Assembly (NCBI GenBank): GCA_017526745.1
Contig: JAFXQX010000038.1
Coordinates: forward strand, 1 to 64,000
Source: Lachnospiraceae bacterium
GTDB lineage: Bacteria > Bacillota > Clostridia > Lachnospirales > Lachnospiraceae
Length of the DNA: 64,000 bases
Reading direction: 5' to 3'
Part shown: piece after piece, positions 11,619 to 21,418 of the stretch
How positions within the stretch are numbered: the stretch's first letter is position 1
Layout of the letters: every line of letters begins with the position of its first letter
Program-made: the position numbers and the translations under genes
Notes under the pieces: model-generated
The model's input: only the letters and a program-made list of their open reading frames with translations
Told to the model about the DNA's origin: nothing
Databases searched by the model: none

Positions 11619-12719
11619 TTAATTAAAATTTACCGGCAGTATCAGATACAGATATGATCCTTCTTCATCCTTTATAATACAGGGAGCTTTGGGATTTACC
11701 ATGTAAAGAGATACCATCTCATCATCTATCACTCTTAAAGCATCTATTATAAATTTAGGATTAAATCCTATCATTATATCTTTACCGCTTTTTTCTATAT
11801 CAACATCATCATTCATGCTTCCTATAGTGGAAGTGATTGAAAATGTTGCCGTTTTGTCTTTGATATTAAATACTATAGGTTTCTTATCACCTTCTTTTAC
11901 AAGAAGTGTTGAACGGTTTATTACTTCAAGAAGTTCTTTTTTGTTAATGTCAACCTTTGTCTCATAATCATTTGAGATCATCTGGTCTATCTTGAAATAA
12001 TTACCTTCTATTATCCTTGATACTACCTTAACGGAATCGTATTCGAATATGATATGATTTTCACTTAAAAATACAGATACATCTTTATCAACATCTCCGG
12101 GCAGTATCTTCAGAAGTTCCATAAGAGTCTTACCTGGAACTATAACCGAATCATCCTTGTATTCATTTTTAAGAACTATGTTTCTTACAGATATCCTGTG
12201 ACCGTCAAGTGATACAACTTTGAAACTGTCTCCCTTTATCTCAAACAGTTCACCGGTCATTATCTTATTTGTATCATTATCTGATATTGAAAAGATCGTT
12301 TGTCTTATTATCTCTTTAAGAGAAAACTGGGAGATCTCTATAGGATCAGAAACATCAAGCTCAGGAAGCAGCACAAATTCTTCGGTTGATCTTCCGTTTA
12401 TATCTATCTTTGATTTTCCGCATTCTATATGAACAGTATTGTTCTCATCGGAATCAATGATAAAATCATCTCCGCTGTAACTTCTTATAAGATTGGAAAT
12501 GATCTTTGCTTCTATAGCAATGGTTCCGGCTACTTCAACTTCACCTTCTATATATGTTTCTATTCCTAGTTCCATATCATTTGCCGTAAGCTTTATTCCA
12601 TTCTCATCAGCAGTAAAAAGAATACATTCGAGAATGGTCATTGATGTTTTAGAAGGAACTGCTTTTGATACTGTATTGATACCTGCAAGTAACTGTGACT
12701 GTGAACACCTGATCCTCAT
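11619..12719 (-). CDS. dnaN: DNA polymerase III beta sliding clamp
   Basis: A 366-residue clamp of normal length with three tandem clamp domains. It begins MRIRCSQSQLLAGINTVSKA and ends LYLILPVNFN, close to the usual (M)P(V/M)R-like C terminus. It forms the ring that tethers the replicative polymerase to DNA. It lies downstream of dnaA after a 186-base AT-rich gap and is the first gene of the dnaN-yaaA-recF-gyrB run. Confidence 0.98.
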   Translation of the reverse strand: MRIRCSQSQLLAGINTVSKAVPSKTSMTILECILFTADENGIKLTANDMELGIETYIEGEVEVAGTIAIEAKIISNLIRSYSGDDFIIDSDENNTVHIECGKSKIDINGRSTEEFVLLPELDVSDPIEISQFSLKEIIRQTIFSISDNDTNKIMTGELFEIKGDSFKVVSLDGHRISVRNIVLKNEYKDDSVIVPGKTLMELLKILPGDVDKDVSVFLSENHIIFEYDSVKVVSRIIEGNYFKIDQMISNDYETKVDINKKELLEVINRSTLLVKEGDKKPIVFNIKDKTATFSITSTIGSMNDDVDIEKSGKDIMIGFNPKFIIDALRVIDDEMVSLYMVNPKAPCIIKDEEGSYLYLILPVNFN

Positions 12720-12905
12720 TTTTGATTCCTTTCCTTAAGCAAAAAATCCTTATATATATTTATATAAAATTTTCAGTATTATTAGTAATATAGGCTGTGG
12801 ATATGTTAATAAACGTTACAGCGCCCTTAAAATCAACTAAAATAACACAACGCTTTCATGTTAATAACTTTAAATAACATGTTTGTATCATTTGATTTTT
12901 ACACA
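12720..12905. other. dnaA-dnaN intergenic AT-rich region
   Basis: A very A/T-rich gap of 186 bases. It has one near-consensus DnaA box on the minus strand (ATATCCACA, 12796-12804) and several short TTAATAA-type tracts. In B. subtilis a second DnaA-box cluster lies in the matching gap; a similar accessory origin element here is possible but only weakly supported. I could not fix a dnaN promoter. Confidence 0.4.
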
Positions 12906-14273
12906 TCAGTCTGATTTTATCTTATTTATTATTGTTTCAACTGTTCTTCTTACAGATTCATCTTTATCAATAAGCTGAACTATTGCTTTTTCGCCGTGTA
13001 TTATTGTCGAATGATCTCTTCCTCCCAGAAGCATCGCTATATCTTTATATGTAGCATTTGTCATGCTTCTGCAAAGATACATGATCATCTGTCTGGGAAT
13101 GACAAGCTCTTTATTCCTCTTTCCGGATTTCATATCTTCTATTGATATATTAAAATGATCACATACAACATCCATAATATTGTTAGGAGTTATCCTTGAA
13201 GGAGAATTGGGAGATATTATATCTTTAAGAGCTTCTTTTGTAAGATCAATATCTATAGGTTTCTTTTCGAGGTTTGCAAATACAACTACCTTTTTTATGG
13301 AACCTTCAAGTTCTCTTATATTTGATTTTACATTATTTGCTATATATGAAAGAACTTCATCATCTATATTGTAATTAAAAGCTTCGATCTTCTTTTGAAG
13401 GATAGCCATCCTTGTTTCAAAATCAGGAAACTGTATATCAACCGTAAGACCCCATGCAAATCTTGATGTGAATCTTTCCTCAAGAACATCCATGTCTTTT
13501 GGAGGTTTATCTGATGTAATGACTATCTGTTTTTTCTGTTCATAAAGATGATTGAATGTATGGAAGAATTCTTCCTGTGTTGATTGTTTTCCTATAATGA
13601 ACTGGATATCATCTATCAGAAGAACATCTATGTTTCTGTATTTGTTTCTGAATTCCTTGATCTTTTCAGGAGAATTGTTACCTGTTCTTATTGATTCGAT
13701 AACTTCATTTGTAAATTTTTCACTTGTAACATAAAGAACGTTGGCATTTGGATTCTGGTCAATGATGTAATGACCTATAGCATGCATCAGATGCGTCTTA
13801 CCGAGTCCGACACCTCCGTAAATAAACAAGGGATTATATATCTCTCCGGGATTTTCGGATACGGCTATCGCACTTGCCTGGGCAAGCCTGTTATTGCTGC
13901 CTACGACAAATGTTTCAAATGTATAATTCTCATTCAGATTTGATTTTTCGTATTTTTTCTTCTTATTTATAATGTCCTGATCTGAAACTACAGACGCAGT
14001 ATCTCCTTTTGCAACTATCTCGATCTCATACTGATCGTCAAAACTCCTTTTTAATGTTTCATTTATGTATATCTTAAGAGGAGTATAGAATTTCTTCTTA
14101 ATAAGAAAGATCGAAGTAGCCAGTTCCTTTGGTGCTTCAATATATACTGTATTGTCTTTTATTTCTTTCAGTTGAAGCGGTTTGATCCAGGTATTATATG
14201 AAATATCCATTATTTCATATTCTATACGGATGAATTCCTTGATCTCATCCCACTTTTCCAAAAGCTCTTCCAT
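12906..14273 (-). CDS. dnaA: Chromosomal replication initiator DnaA
   Basis: A 455-residue DnaA. Domain I spans about 1-85. The AAA+ domain has Walker A GGVGLGKT at 153-160 and the Walker B/sensor region LLIDDIQF. The C-terminal domain IV carries the DnaA signature YKDIAMLLGGRDHSTI, which contacts the DnaA box. It opens the origin and loads the helicase. The start has an AAGGAG ribosome site, and a promoter is visible at 14306-14334. DnaA boxes lie directly upstream, so autoregulation is likely. Confidence 0.98.
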   Translation of the reverse strand: MEELLEKWDEIKEFIRIEYEIMDISYNTWIKPLQLKEIKDNTVYIEAPKELATSIFLIKKKFYTPLKIYINETLKRSFDDQYEIEIVAKGDTASVVSDQDIINKKKKYEKSNLNENYTFETFVVGSNNRLAQASAIAVSENPGEIYNPLFIYGGVGLGKTHLMHAIGHYIIDQNPNANVLYVTSEKFTNEVIESIRTGNNSPEKIKEFRNKYRNIDVLLIDDIQFIIGKQSTQEEFFHTFNHLYEQKKQIVITSDKPPKDMDVLEERFTSRFAWGLTVDIQFPDFETRMAILQKKIEAFNYNIDDEVLSYIANNVKSNIRELEGSIKKVVVFANLEKKPIDIDLTKEALKDIISPNSPSRITPNNIMDVVCDHFNISIEDMKSGKRNKELVIPRQMIMYLCRSMTNATYKDIAMLLGGRDHSTIIHGEKAIVQLIDKDESVRRTVETIINKIKSD

Positions 14274-14305
14274 TTATTTCTCCTTGCGTTTTGTCACACT
14301 TAAAT

Positions 14306-14334
14306 AGTGTACTACAAAATAGGCTGTATTTCAA
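14306..14334 (-). promoter_or_regulatory. Probable dnaA promoter
   Basis: On the minus strand TTGAAA (14329-14334) and TACACT (14306-14311) are separated by 17 bases, about 33 bases before the dnaA start codon. A DnaA box lies at 14350-14358, just upstream of the -35 box, which fits autoregulation by DnaA. Confidence 0.55.
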
Positions 14335-14340
14335 ACATAT

Positions 14341-14510
14341 TTACCCTTTTTATCCACTAAATTTAGTGTAATGCCTTTTTTTCTCGTAAAGTACGTTTTT
14401 TACAAATATGACGAAAATATTAAGTTTTTTATGAACATGAATCTACACGGTTATCCACAACATTTTTATTTTTTATCCACTATTTATCCACATTTTGTGG
14501 AAAATTATGT
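14341..14510. other. oriC with DnaA boxes
   Basis: The 367-base gap between dnaA and rpmH holds the replication origin. Plus-strand DnaA boxes are TTATCCACT (14350-14358), TTATCCACA (14451-14459), TTATCCACT (14473-14481) and TTATCCACA (14484-14492). A minus-strand box TTTTCCACA lies at 14496-14504. Three boxes are packed within 32 bases, with A/T-rich tracts (14390-14445 and 14505-14550) as candidate unwinding sites. The divergent dnaA/rpmH arrangement and the switch of coding strand support the assignment. Confidence 0.9.
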
Positions 14511-14552
14511 TTACCTTTGATTTTAAAATGCCCTGTTTTACAGTATTTCTGC

Positions 14553-14581
14553 TTGACAACGATTATCGCTTTTAATAGAAT
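14553..14581 (+). promoter_or_regulatory. rpmH operon promoter
   Basis: TTGACA (14553-14558), a 17-base spacer and TAGAAT (14576-14581), followed about 45 bases later by the AGGAGGT ribosome site of rpmH. Confidence 0.8.
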
Positions 14582-14640
14582 ATGACTTGACGTTTTCCAA
14601 AAACATACTTTAATTATGTTGAAAAGGAGGTGTTTTGGAT

Positions 14641-14775
14641 ATGAAAATGACATTTCAGCCGAAGAAAAGACAGAGATCCAAAGTTCATGGCTTCAGAAGC
14701 AGAATGAGTACTCCCGGCGGAAGAAAGGTCTTACGCAGCAGAAGAGCAAAGGGAAGAAAAGTATTATCCGCATGA
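14641..14775 (+). CDS. rpmH: 50S ribosomal protein L34
   Basis: A 44-residue, very basic protein starting [18 protein letters not shown] and ending in GRKVLSA, the standard L34 sequence and length. It is preceded by a strong AAGGAGGT ribosome site. L34 is a late component of the large ribosomal subunit. It starts the rightward rpmH-rnpA-yidD-yidC cluster, and a hairpin with a T-run right after it probably reduces read-through into rnpA. Confidence 0.98.
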   Translation: MKMTFQPKKRQRSKVHGFRSRMSTPGGRKVLRSRRAKGRKVLSA

Positions 14776-14779
14776 TAAA

Positions 14780-14804
14780 GGCCACATACAATGTGGTCTT
14801 TTTT
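14780..14804 (+). terminator. Intrinsic terminator or attenuator between rpmH and rnpA
   Basis: An 8-bp stem (GGCCACAT with ATGTGGTC), a 3-base loop and six T residues, placed 4 bases after the rpmH stop and 14 before rnpA. The position fits partial termination that makes L34 more abundant than RnpA. Confidence 0.75.
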
Positions 14805-14818
14805 CTAAGGCTTGGCAG

Positions 14819-15163
14819 ATGATTTTTACCGAAGGTTTAAAAAGCAGTTCGGATTTTTCGAAAGTTTACAAAAAAGGCCGTTCAAAGGCCAATCGATATC
14901 TTGTAGTATATGTATTGGAAAACGGAAGTACAATAAACAGACTGGGGGTTTCGGTCAGTAAGAAAGTCGGAAACTCCGTATACAGACACTATTTCAAGAG
15001 ATGTGTCAAAGAAAGTTACAGACTGCACGAAAAAATGTTCAATAGTGGTTTGGACATTGTGGTCTTGGCGCGAGTGGGCGCAAAGGGAATCAGATACAGA
15101 GATATAGAAAGTGCTCTTTTGCACTTGATGAGAATACATAAGGTTTATTCAAAAACTAAATGA
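14819..15163 (+). CDS. rnpA: Ribonuclease P protein component
   Basis: A 114-residue basic protein with the RnpA pattern: SSDFSKVYKKGRSKANRYLVV near the N terminus and the core NRLGVSVSKKVGNSVYRHYFKR near residues 40-62, close to the RNR-type motif that contacts the catalytic RNA. It assists 5' maturation of pre-tRNA. It overlaps yidD by four bases (ATGA). The terminator between rpmH and this gene suggests lower expression than rpmH. Confidence 0.95.
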   Translation: MIFTEGLKSSSDFSKVYKKGRSKANRYLVVYVLENGSTINRLGVSVSKKVGNSVYRHYFKRCVKESYRLHEKMFNSGLDIVVLARVGAKGIRYRDIESALLHLMRIHKVYSKTK

Positions 15164-15369
15164 AACGCTTTATTCTTTCAGGTATAAGGTTTTATCAGAA
15201 ATACATTTCAGGTTTAAAAAAGACAAAGTGTCCTTATTTCCCATCCTGTTCCGAGTATGGCTATGAGGCTGTGGAAAAGTACGGCCCGTTAAAAGGAAGT
15301 CTCCTTGCCATATGGAGGATCCTCCGTTGTAATCCCTTTTCAAAAGGCGGTTATGATCCTGTCCCCTGA
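15160..15369 (+). CDS. yidD: Membrane protein insertion efficiency factor YidD
   Basis: A 69-residue protein with the YidD hallmarks: IRFYQKYISGLK, the cysteine-containing CPYFPSCSEYGYEAVEKYG, and the end WRILRCNPFSKGGYDPVP. YidD-family proteins are membrane-associated and help YidC-dependent insertion. It overlaps rnpA by four bases and lies 30 bases before yidC, the conserved order. Confidence 0.95.
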   Translation: MKRFILSGIRFYQKYISGLKKTKCPYFPSCSEYGYEAVEKYGPLKGSLLAIWRILRCNPFSKGGYDPVP

Positions 15370-15399
15370 TCCCTGTTTATTTAAATAGGAGGATTTATT

Positions 15400-16698
15400 T
15401 TGTACAGTGTGCTTTTAACACAGTATGACGGTAAGTTTCTCGGACCTATTGCAAAAGTACTGGGATATATTCTTAACTGGGTGTTCATAGTACTCGAGAA
15501 GATAGGTATTCCCAATATCGCTCTTTCCATCATACTGTTTACTATTGTAATCTATCTTTTACTTACGCCTCTTACGATCAAACAGCAGAAGTTTTCCAAG
15601 CTTTCTGCCAAGATGAATCCCGAGATCCAGGCGATCCAGGCTAAGTACAAAGGTAAAAAAGATCAGGCATCGATGGCAGCGATGAACGAAGAGACACAGG
15701 CCGTATATAAGAAATACGGTGTTTCTCCTTCCGGAAGCTGTGTTCAGCTTGTTATCCAGATGCCGATACTGTTTGCACTTTATCGTGTTATCTATAATGT
15801 TCCGGCTTACGTCGAATCGGTAAAAGAGGCATTTATCCCTTTTGTTAACGAATTCATAACAAAGACGAATGCACTTTCATTTATCAGTAACAAAGACAAC
15901 TTTGCCGGAGCGGTACAACTTACCAAGCAGTTTGAAAATGAAGCTTTTAAACTGGGTGCCGATAATACTTATGTTGTAAATACTTTCATCGATGTGCTGA
16001 ATCGTGCGACGACGGCAGAATGGATGAACATTTCCGTAAAATATCCCGAGATCGCAGATATCTGTAACAGGACTTATGAAACGGTTACCCGTTACAACAA
16101 TTTCTTCGGACTCAATATCGCAAACTCTCCCAAATATTATGTTCTTGACTGGAAGAATTCGATAGGTCTTGCGATCGGAGCCCTTCTGATCCCGGTTCTT
16201 TCTGCTCTCACACAGTGGATCAATACAAAACTCATGCCTCAGGCACCGCAGAGTGATGATGATAAGGCAAATGCCATGGCTGCATCAATGAAATCAATGA
16301 ACATCATGATGCCGATCATGTCACTTGTATTTGTATTCTCGCTTCCCATAGGTATGGGCATTTACTGGATCGCCGGCGCTGTCATAAGAAGTGTCCAGCA
16401 GATATTCATCAATAAGCATATAGACAAGATGGATATCGATTCAATAATAGCAAAGAATACCGAGAAGCTTGAGAAACAGATAGAAAAAAAGAGCGGGGTT
16501 ACCGGGGCGGCATTGAATTCGGCCGCAAGGATGTCAACAAGAACGATATCGGAAAAGAGTAAGACTACCGCTTCCGATACTGACAGAGAAGAAGCCGTAA
16601 GAAAGTCAACCGAATACTATAACAAGGGTGTAAAACCCGGAAGCCTTGCAGCAAAGGCAAATATGGTCAGACAGTATAACGAGAAGAATAATAAATAA
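15400..16698 (+). CDS. yidC: Membrane protein insertase YidC (SpoIIIJ/OxaA type)
   Basis: A 432-residue YidC/Oxa1 insertase of the Gram-positive type, without the large periplasmic domain of proteobacteria. Helices include residues about 20-55, the conserved SGSCVQLVIQMPILFALYRVI near 105-127, and the PIGMGIYWIAGAVIR helix near 320. It folds and inserts membrane proteins with or without SecYEG. I use the TTG start at 15400, seven bases after an AGGAGG site. The C terminus has a long basic, low-complexity cytoplasmic tail (about 350-432), probably for ribosome contact. Confidence 0.95.
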   Translation: MYSVLLTQYDGKFLGPIAKVLGYILNWVFIVLEKIGIPNIALSIILFTIVIYLLLTPLTIKQQKFSKLSAKMNPEIQAIQAKYKGKKDQASMAAMNEETQAVYKKYGVSPSGSCVQLVIQMPILFALYRVIYNVPAYVESVKEAFIPFVNEFITKTNALSFISNKDNFAGAVQLTKQFENEAFKLGADNTYVVNTFIDVLNRATTAEWMNISVKYPEIADICNRTYETVTRYNNFFGLNIANSPKYYVLDWKNSIGLAIGALLIPVLSALTQWINTKLMPQAPQSDDDKANAMAASMKSMNIMMPIMSLVFVFSLPIGMGIYWIAGAVIRSVQQIFINKHIDKMDIDSIIAKNTEKLEKQIEKKSGVTGAALNSAARMSTRTISEKSKTTASDTDREEAVRKSTEYYNKGVKPGSLAAKANMVRQYNEKNNK

Positions 16699-16709
16699 TG
16701 GAGGAAGAT

Positions 16710-17417
16710 ATGGATTACATGGAATTTACCGGCAAAACAGTAGATGATGCCATAACTGAAGCTTGTCAGAAGTTTACGATCACAAGTGATCGTCTTGAAT
16801 ATGAAGTGATTGAAAAAGGAACCGGCGGTATATTCGGATTTGCCGCAAAGCCCGCTATCATTAAGGCCAGGGTATTCGATCCGAATGCACCTAAAGAGGA
16901 GAAAAAGGAAGAGCCGGTAAAATCTGAAGAAGCAGTTCTGGAAAAACAGACAGCTGATCAGGCTGAAGATGTTCCGGCTGCAGATCCCAAAGAGTTTCTC
17001 GGTAAGATCTTCGATGCGATGAATATGAAAGTCGAAGTATCCGTAAACTCACATGACAATGAAATGGATATCGATCTTTCCGGTGATGATATGGGAGTTC
17101 TTATCGGAAAGCGCGGACAGACTCTTGATTCTCTTCAGTATCTTACAAGCATCGTTGTGAATAAAGGCAGAAAAGAATACATAAGAGTCAAGGTTGATAC
17201 GGAAAACTACCGCTCAAGACGTAAGGAGACACTTGAGAATCTTGCAAAGAATCTTGCATACAAGGCAAAGAGGACCAAGAATCCCGTATCTTTGGAGCCG
17301 ATGAATCCTTATGAAAGAAGGATCATCCATTCGGCACTCCAGAATGACAAGTATGTTACAACCCATTCGGAGGGTGAGGATCCGTTCCGCAAGGTAATAA
17401 TCACACCGGTAAAATAA
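16710..17417 (+). CDS. khpB: RNA-binding protein KhpB (Jag; Jag-N, KH and R3H domains)
   Basis: A 235-residue protein from the ATG at 16710. It has an N-terminal Jag domain (about 1-52, with GTGGIFGFAAKPA), an acidic linker, a KH domain with GVLIGKRGQTLDSLQYL, and a C-terminal R3H domain ending HSEGEDPFRKVIITPVK. KhpB works with KhpA as an RNA chaperone pair that affects cell division and elongation. I choose 16710 because GGAGG lies five bases before it; the upstream ATG at 16698 overlaps the yidC stop and lacks a site. Confidence 0.94.
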   Translation: MDYMEFTGKTVDDAITEACQKFTITSDRLEYEVIEKGTGGIFGFAAKPAIIKARVFDPNAPKEEKKEEPVKSEEAVLEKQTADQAEDVPAADPKEFLGKIFDAMNMKVEVSVNSHDNEMDIDLSGDDMGVLIGKRGQTLDSLQYLTSIVVNKGRKEYIRVKVDTENYRSRRKETLENLAKNLAYKAKRTKNPVSLEPMNPYERRIIHSALQNDKYVTTHSEGEDPFRKVIITPVK

Positions 17418-17418
17418 T

Positions 17419-18798
17419 ATGAAAACAGATACTATAGCGGCGATCGCTACTGGTATGACCCCATCGGGTATCGGGATAATAAGGATCAGTGGAGAGGATG
17501 CATTTTCAATTGCATCCTCTGTTTTTCATAAAAAGAATAAAGAGCCCTTATCCGATTATGAAGATCACAGGGCATATTTCGGTTATGTTCATGATAATGG
17601 TACTGTTATTGATGAAGTGATACTTCTCATATTTAAGGGACCTAACAGTTTTACGGGTGAGGATACCGCGGAGATACAATGTCACGGCGGGATCCTGATG
17701 ATGAGAAAGATCCTTGATCTGTGCATAAGAAACGGGGCAAGGACAGCCGGTCCGGGAGAATTTACAAAAAGAGCCTTTCTTAACGGAAAGATGGACCTGT
17801 CTGAAGCCGAAGCGGTGATGGATGTGATCTCATCGCAAAATGATCTTGCTCTTAAGAATTCTGTAAAGCAGCTTGGCGGATCCTTATATAAAACTATCAC
17901 CGATGTACGGAATAAGATATTGTTTGAACTTGCATATATCGAATCTGCTTTGGATGATCCCGAAAACTATGATCTTGAAGGGTACCCTGAAAAGCTGTCG
18001 GTAAAGCTTCTTGATATACTGCGGATCCTTGAGAAACTGGCAGACAGTTTTGACGACGGGAGGATACTATCGGAAGGAGTACGGACCGTAATACTTGGAA
18101 AACCCAATGTAGGCAAATCATCGCTTCTTAATATCCTGGCCGGATCTGATCGTGCGATTGTAACAGAGATCCCCGGAACAACCAGGGATACGATAGAGGA
18201 GATGATAAATGTCGGAGGGGTTTTGCTTCATGTGATCGATACGGCCGGTATCAGGCAAAGCGATGATGTCGTCGAGCAGATCGGTGTCAGGAAAGCCCTC
18301 GATATAGCCAAAGAAGCCGATCTAGTGGTTCTTGTCATAGATTCTTCTTCTGTTCTTTCACCTGAGGATGAAGAGATCTTAAGATTTATCAAGGTAAATG
18401 ATAAGAAATGCCTTATCCTTCTTAACAAGAGTGATCTTCCGACCGTTACCGGAGTTGATGAGATAGCATGTTTAACCGGAAGTCGTGTGATCACGATATC
18501 TGCTAAGGATGAGACCGGGATCGATGAACTGAAAAGTTTTATAACCGGCGAGTATTCCAAAGGTTTTCTTAAGTATAATGATGAGATATTCATTTCAAAT
18601 GCCAGACACAAAGAGGCACTCTCATCTGCTATAGAGTCTCTTCTTTGTGTTGCAAAAAGCATCACTGAGAAGATGCCTGAAGATTTTTATTCCATTGATC
18701 TGACATCTGCTTATGATCATCTTGGCCGTATAATAGGTGTTTCGGTTGATGATGATGTTATAAATGAGATTTTTGATAAGTTCTGCATGGGAAAATGA
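17419..18798 (+). CDS. mnmE: tRNA uridine-5-carboxymethylaminomethyl modification GTPase
   Basis: A 459-residue MnmE. The N-terminal tetrahydrofolate-binding domain is about 1-120. A helical region encloses a G domain with GKPNVGKSS near 223-231, [10 protein letters not shown], and NKSD. The C terminus FCMGK matches the conserved C(I/L/M)GK cysteine motif. With MnmG it modifies the wobble uridine of certain tRNAs. The stop overlaps the mnmG start by four bases, consistent with the heterotetramer partner downstream. Confidence 0.98.
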   Translation: MKTDTIAAIATGMTPSGIGIIRISGEDAFSIASSVFHKKNKEPLSDYEDHRAYFGYVHDNGTVIDEVILLIFKGPNSFTGEDTAEIQCHGGILMMRKILDLCIRNGARTAGPGEFTKRAFLNGKMDLSEAEAVMDVISSQNDLALKNSVKQLGGSLYKTITDVRNKILFELAYIESALDDPENYDLEGYPEKLSVKLLDILRILEKLADSFDDGRILSEGVRTVILGKPNVGKSSLLNILAGSDRAIVTEIPGTTRDTIEEMINVGGVLLHVIDTAGIRQSDDVVEQIGVRKALDIAKEADLVVLVIDSSSVLSPEDEEILRFIKVNDKKCLILLNKSDLPTVTGVDEIACLTGSRVITISAKDETGIDELKSFITGEYSKGFLKYNDEIFISNARHKEALSSAIESLLCVAKSITEKMPEDFYSIDLTSAYDHLGRIIGVSVDDDVINEIFDKFCMGK

Positions 18799-20678
18799 AA
18801 GAGTATACTTTTACTGAAAATGTTGATGTTGTCGTGGTCGGTGCTGGGCATGCCGGATGTGAGGCTGCTCTTGCCTGCTCGCGTCTTGGACTTGAAACAG
18901 TTATATTTACGATAAGCATCAATTCGATCGCACTTATGCCCTGTAACCCCAATATCGGCGGCAGTTCAAAAGGTCATCTTGTTCGTGAGATAGATGCCCT
19001 CGGCGGCGAGATGGGTAAGAATATCGATAAGACATATATCCAGTCCAGAATGCTGAATGTTTCCAAAGGACCTGCCGTTCACTCCTTAAGGGCACAGGCC
19101 GACAAAGCCGAATATTCCGCTTCAATGAGACAGGTTCTTGAAAATCAGGATAATCTTACCGTCAAGCAGGGTGAAGTATGTGAACTTATCATTGAGGATA
19201 ATGTTATCAGGGGTGTTATGACATATACCGGCGGCGCTTATTTTGCTAAGGCAGTTATTCTTTGTACCGGTACGTATCTAAATGCCAGATGCCTTACCGG
19301 GGAAGCTATAACATATACCGGACCAAACGGACTTATGGCTGCAACTCATCTGACGGACAGCCTTAAAGCAAACGGGATCAAAATGTTCCGATTCAAGACC
19401 GGTACTCCGGCAAGGATAGACAGAAGGTCGATCGATTTTTCAAAAATGGAAGAACAAAAGGGAGACGATGAAGTTGTTCCGTTTTCTTTTTCCACAGATC
19501 CTTCCACGCTGAGTAAAGATCAGGTTAGTTGCTATCTGACATATACAAATGAAGAGACTCATAAGATAATAAGGGATAATCTCGACAGGTCTCCGATATA
19601 TGCCGGTATAATCGAAGGTACCGGTCCGAGATATTGTCCTTCCATAGAGGACAAGGTCGTAAGATTTTCCGAAAAGAAGAGACATCAGCTTTTCGTTGAA
19701 CCTGAAGGGCTGCATACTAATGAGATGTATATCTCGGGGATGTCATCTTCTCTTCCCGAAGATGTTCAGAGACAGATGTACCGTACGGTTCCCGGACTTG
19801 AAAACTGCAGGATCATGAGGAATGCTTATGCTATTGAGTATGACTGCATCGATCCTGTCCAGTTAAAGCATTCTCTTGAATTTAAAAACATAAAAGGACT
19901 CTTTGCGGCCGGTCAGTTCAACGGTAGCTCCGGATATGAAGAGGCAGGTGCCCAGGGTATAATTGCCGGGATCAATGCTTCTATGTACTGCCTTGGGAAA
20001 GATCCTCTTATAATCGACAGGTCGGAAGGTTACATAGGAGTTCTCATAGATGATCTTGTTACGAAGGAGACAAAAGAGCCTTACCGGATGATGACGAGCC
20101 GTGCTGAGTACAGACTGCTGCTTCGGCAGGATAATGCGGATCTCCGGCTTCGGAAAAAGGGATATGATGTCGGACTGATCTCCGAAGCTGATTATAATGC
20201 TCTCTTAAAAAAGGAGCGTATGATCAATGATGAGACGGAAAGGCTTAAGACTACCTATGTCGGCAATAATTCCAGGGTTTCCGACTTCCTGAAGAATATG
20301 GGAAGCTCTCCTTTAAAATCGGGAGTTCCGCTTTCCGAACTGATATGCAGACCGGAACTTGATTATGATCTTATAGGTCCGATCGATGACAACAGGCCTG
20401 ATCTTCCTTCCGATGTCAGACAACAGGTTAATATTAATATCAAATATGAAGGATATATCGAAAGACAGGAGAGACAGGTTGCTGCTTTTAAGAAACTTGA
20501 AAAGAAGAAGCTGTCCGATGATATCGATTACTCTTCCATCAAAGGATTAAGGCTTGAAGCTGCACAAAAGCTTGATATGTATAAACCTGTATCTATCGGA
20601 CAGGCATCCAGGATCTCGGGTGTTTCCCCTGCGGATATTTCAGTCCTTCTGGTTTACCTTGGAGCAAAAGATCATTAA
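18795..20678 (+). CDS. mnmG: tRNA uridine-5-carboxymethylaminomethyl modification enzyme, FAD subunit
   Basis: A 627-residue MnmG (GidA). FAD binding is shown by [16 protein letters not shown] near residues 10-25. The conserved [22 protein letters not shown] follows near 50, and [18 protein letters not shown] lies in the C-terminal half. It acts with MnmE on tRNA U34 using FAD, NADH and a folate one-carbon unit. Overlap with mnmE by four bases supports coupled translation. Confidence 0.98.
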   Translation: MKEYTFTENVDVVVVGAGHAGCEAALACSRLGLETVIFTISINSIALMPCNPNIGGSSKGHLVREIDALGGEMGKNIDKTYIQSRMLNVSKGPAVHSLRAQADKAEYSASMRQVLENQDNLTVKQGEVCELIIEDNVIRGVMTYTGGAYFAKAVILCTGTYLNARCLTGEAITYTGPNGLMAATHLTDSLKANGIKMFRFKTGTPARIDRRSIDFSKMEEQKGDDEVVPFSFSTDPSTLSKDQVSCYLTYTNEETHKIIRDNLDRSPIYAGIIEGTGPRYCPSIEDKVVRFSEKKRHQLFVEPEGLHTNEMYISGMSSSLPEDVQRQMYRTVPGLENCRIMRNAYAIEYDCIDPVQLKHSLEFKNIKGLFAAGQFNGSSGYEEAGAQGIIAGINASMYCLGKDPLIIDRSEGYIGVLIDDLVTKETKEPYRMMTSRAEYRLLLRQDNADLRLRKKGYDVGLISEADYNALLKKERMINDETERLKTTYVGNNSRVSDFLKNMGSSPLKSGVPLSELICRPELDYDLIGPIDDNRPDLPSDVRQQVNINIKYEGYIERQERQVAAFKKLEKKKLSDDIDYSSIKGLRLEAAQKLDMYKPVSIGQASRISGVSPADISVLLVYLGAKDH

Positions 20679-20681
20679 GTT

Positions 20682-21386
20682 ATGGCAGATTTTAAAGAAT
20701 GTTTATCCGGTTGGAATATTGATATAAGTGCCGATCAGCTTTCCATGTTTGAAGAGTATTATGCTCTTCTTATTTCCTGGAACAGTAAGTTTAATCTGAC
20801 TGCTGTTACCGGCAGGGAAGATGTATATATCAAACACTTTTTGGATAGTCTTGCACTTCTGTCTTTTTGCGATATCAATGATAAGTTGATATTGGATGTC
20901 GGAACCGGCGCCGGATTTCCCGGTATACCTCTTGCCATCATGAACGCCAAGAGCGATATTGTACTTTTGGACTCTCTTAGCAAAAGAATCTTTTTTCTTG
21001 AGACGGTTGTTGACAAGCTCAACCTTTCGAATGTTAAGTGTATATGTGGCCGTGCTGAGGAGCTCGGACATGATGTACATTTCAGACAGTCATTTGATAT
21101 CGTGACGTCACGGGCAGTAGCAGGTCTCAACATCTTATCGGAATATTGTCTTCCTTTCGTAAAGTCCGGAGGATCTTTTATTTCTTATAAAGGTCCTGAT
21201 CCGGATGATGAACTGCGGCAGGCCTTAAATGCAATATCACTTCTGGGAGGCTGCCCGCCGGATCTGCAAAAATATAATATACCCTTTACAGATATCGCCC
21301 GTTCACTTATATTTATTGAAAAATCATTCGACACACCTGAACGGTTTCCGAGAAGGACAGGTAAGCCGTTGAAGAAACCTTTGTGA
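20682..21386 (+). CDS. rsmG: 16S rRNA (guanine527-N7)-methyltransferase RsmG
   Basis: A 234-residue protein with FNLTAVTGREDVYIKHFLDSL near residues 40-60 and the SAM-binding LDVGTGAGFPGIPLAI near 70-85, typical of RsmG. It methylates G527 of 16S rRNA, and loss gives low-level streptomycin resistance in other bacteria. It starts three bases after mnmG, the conserved mnmE-mnmG-rsmG order. Confidence 0.96.
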   Translation: MADFKECLSGWNIDISADQLSMFEEYYALLISWNSKFNLTAVTGREDVYIKHFLDSLALLSFCDINDKLILDVGTGAGFPGIPLAIMNAKSDIVLLDSLSKRIFFLETVVDKLNLSNVKCICGRAEELGHDVHFRQSFDIVTSRAVAGLNILSEYCLPFVKSGGSFISYKGPDPDDELRQALNAISLLGGCPPDLQKYNIPFTDIARSLIFIEKSFDTPERFPRRTGKPLKKPL

Positions 21387-21418
21387 TCTTTATTCACTTA
21401 TGATAAGGAGATCAGATA

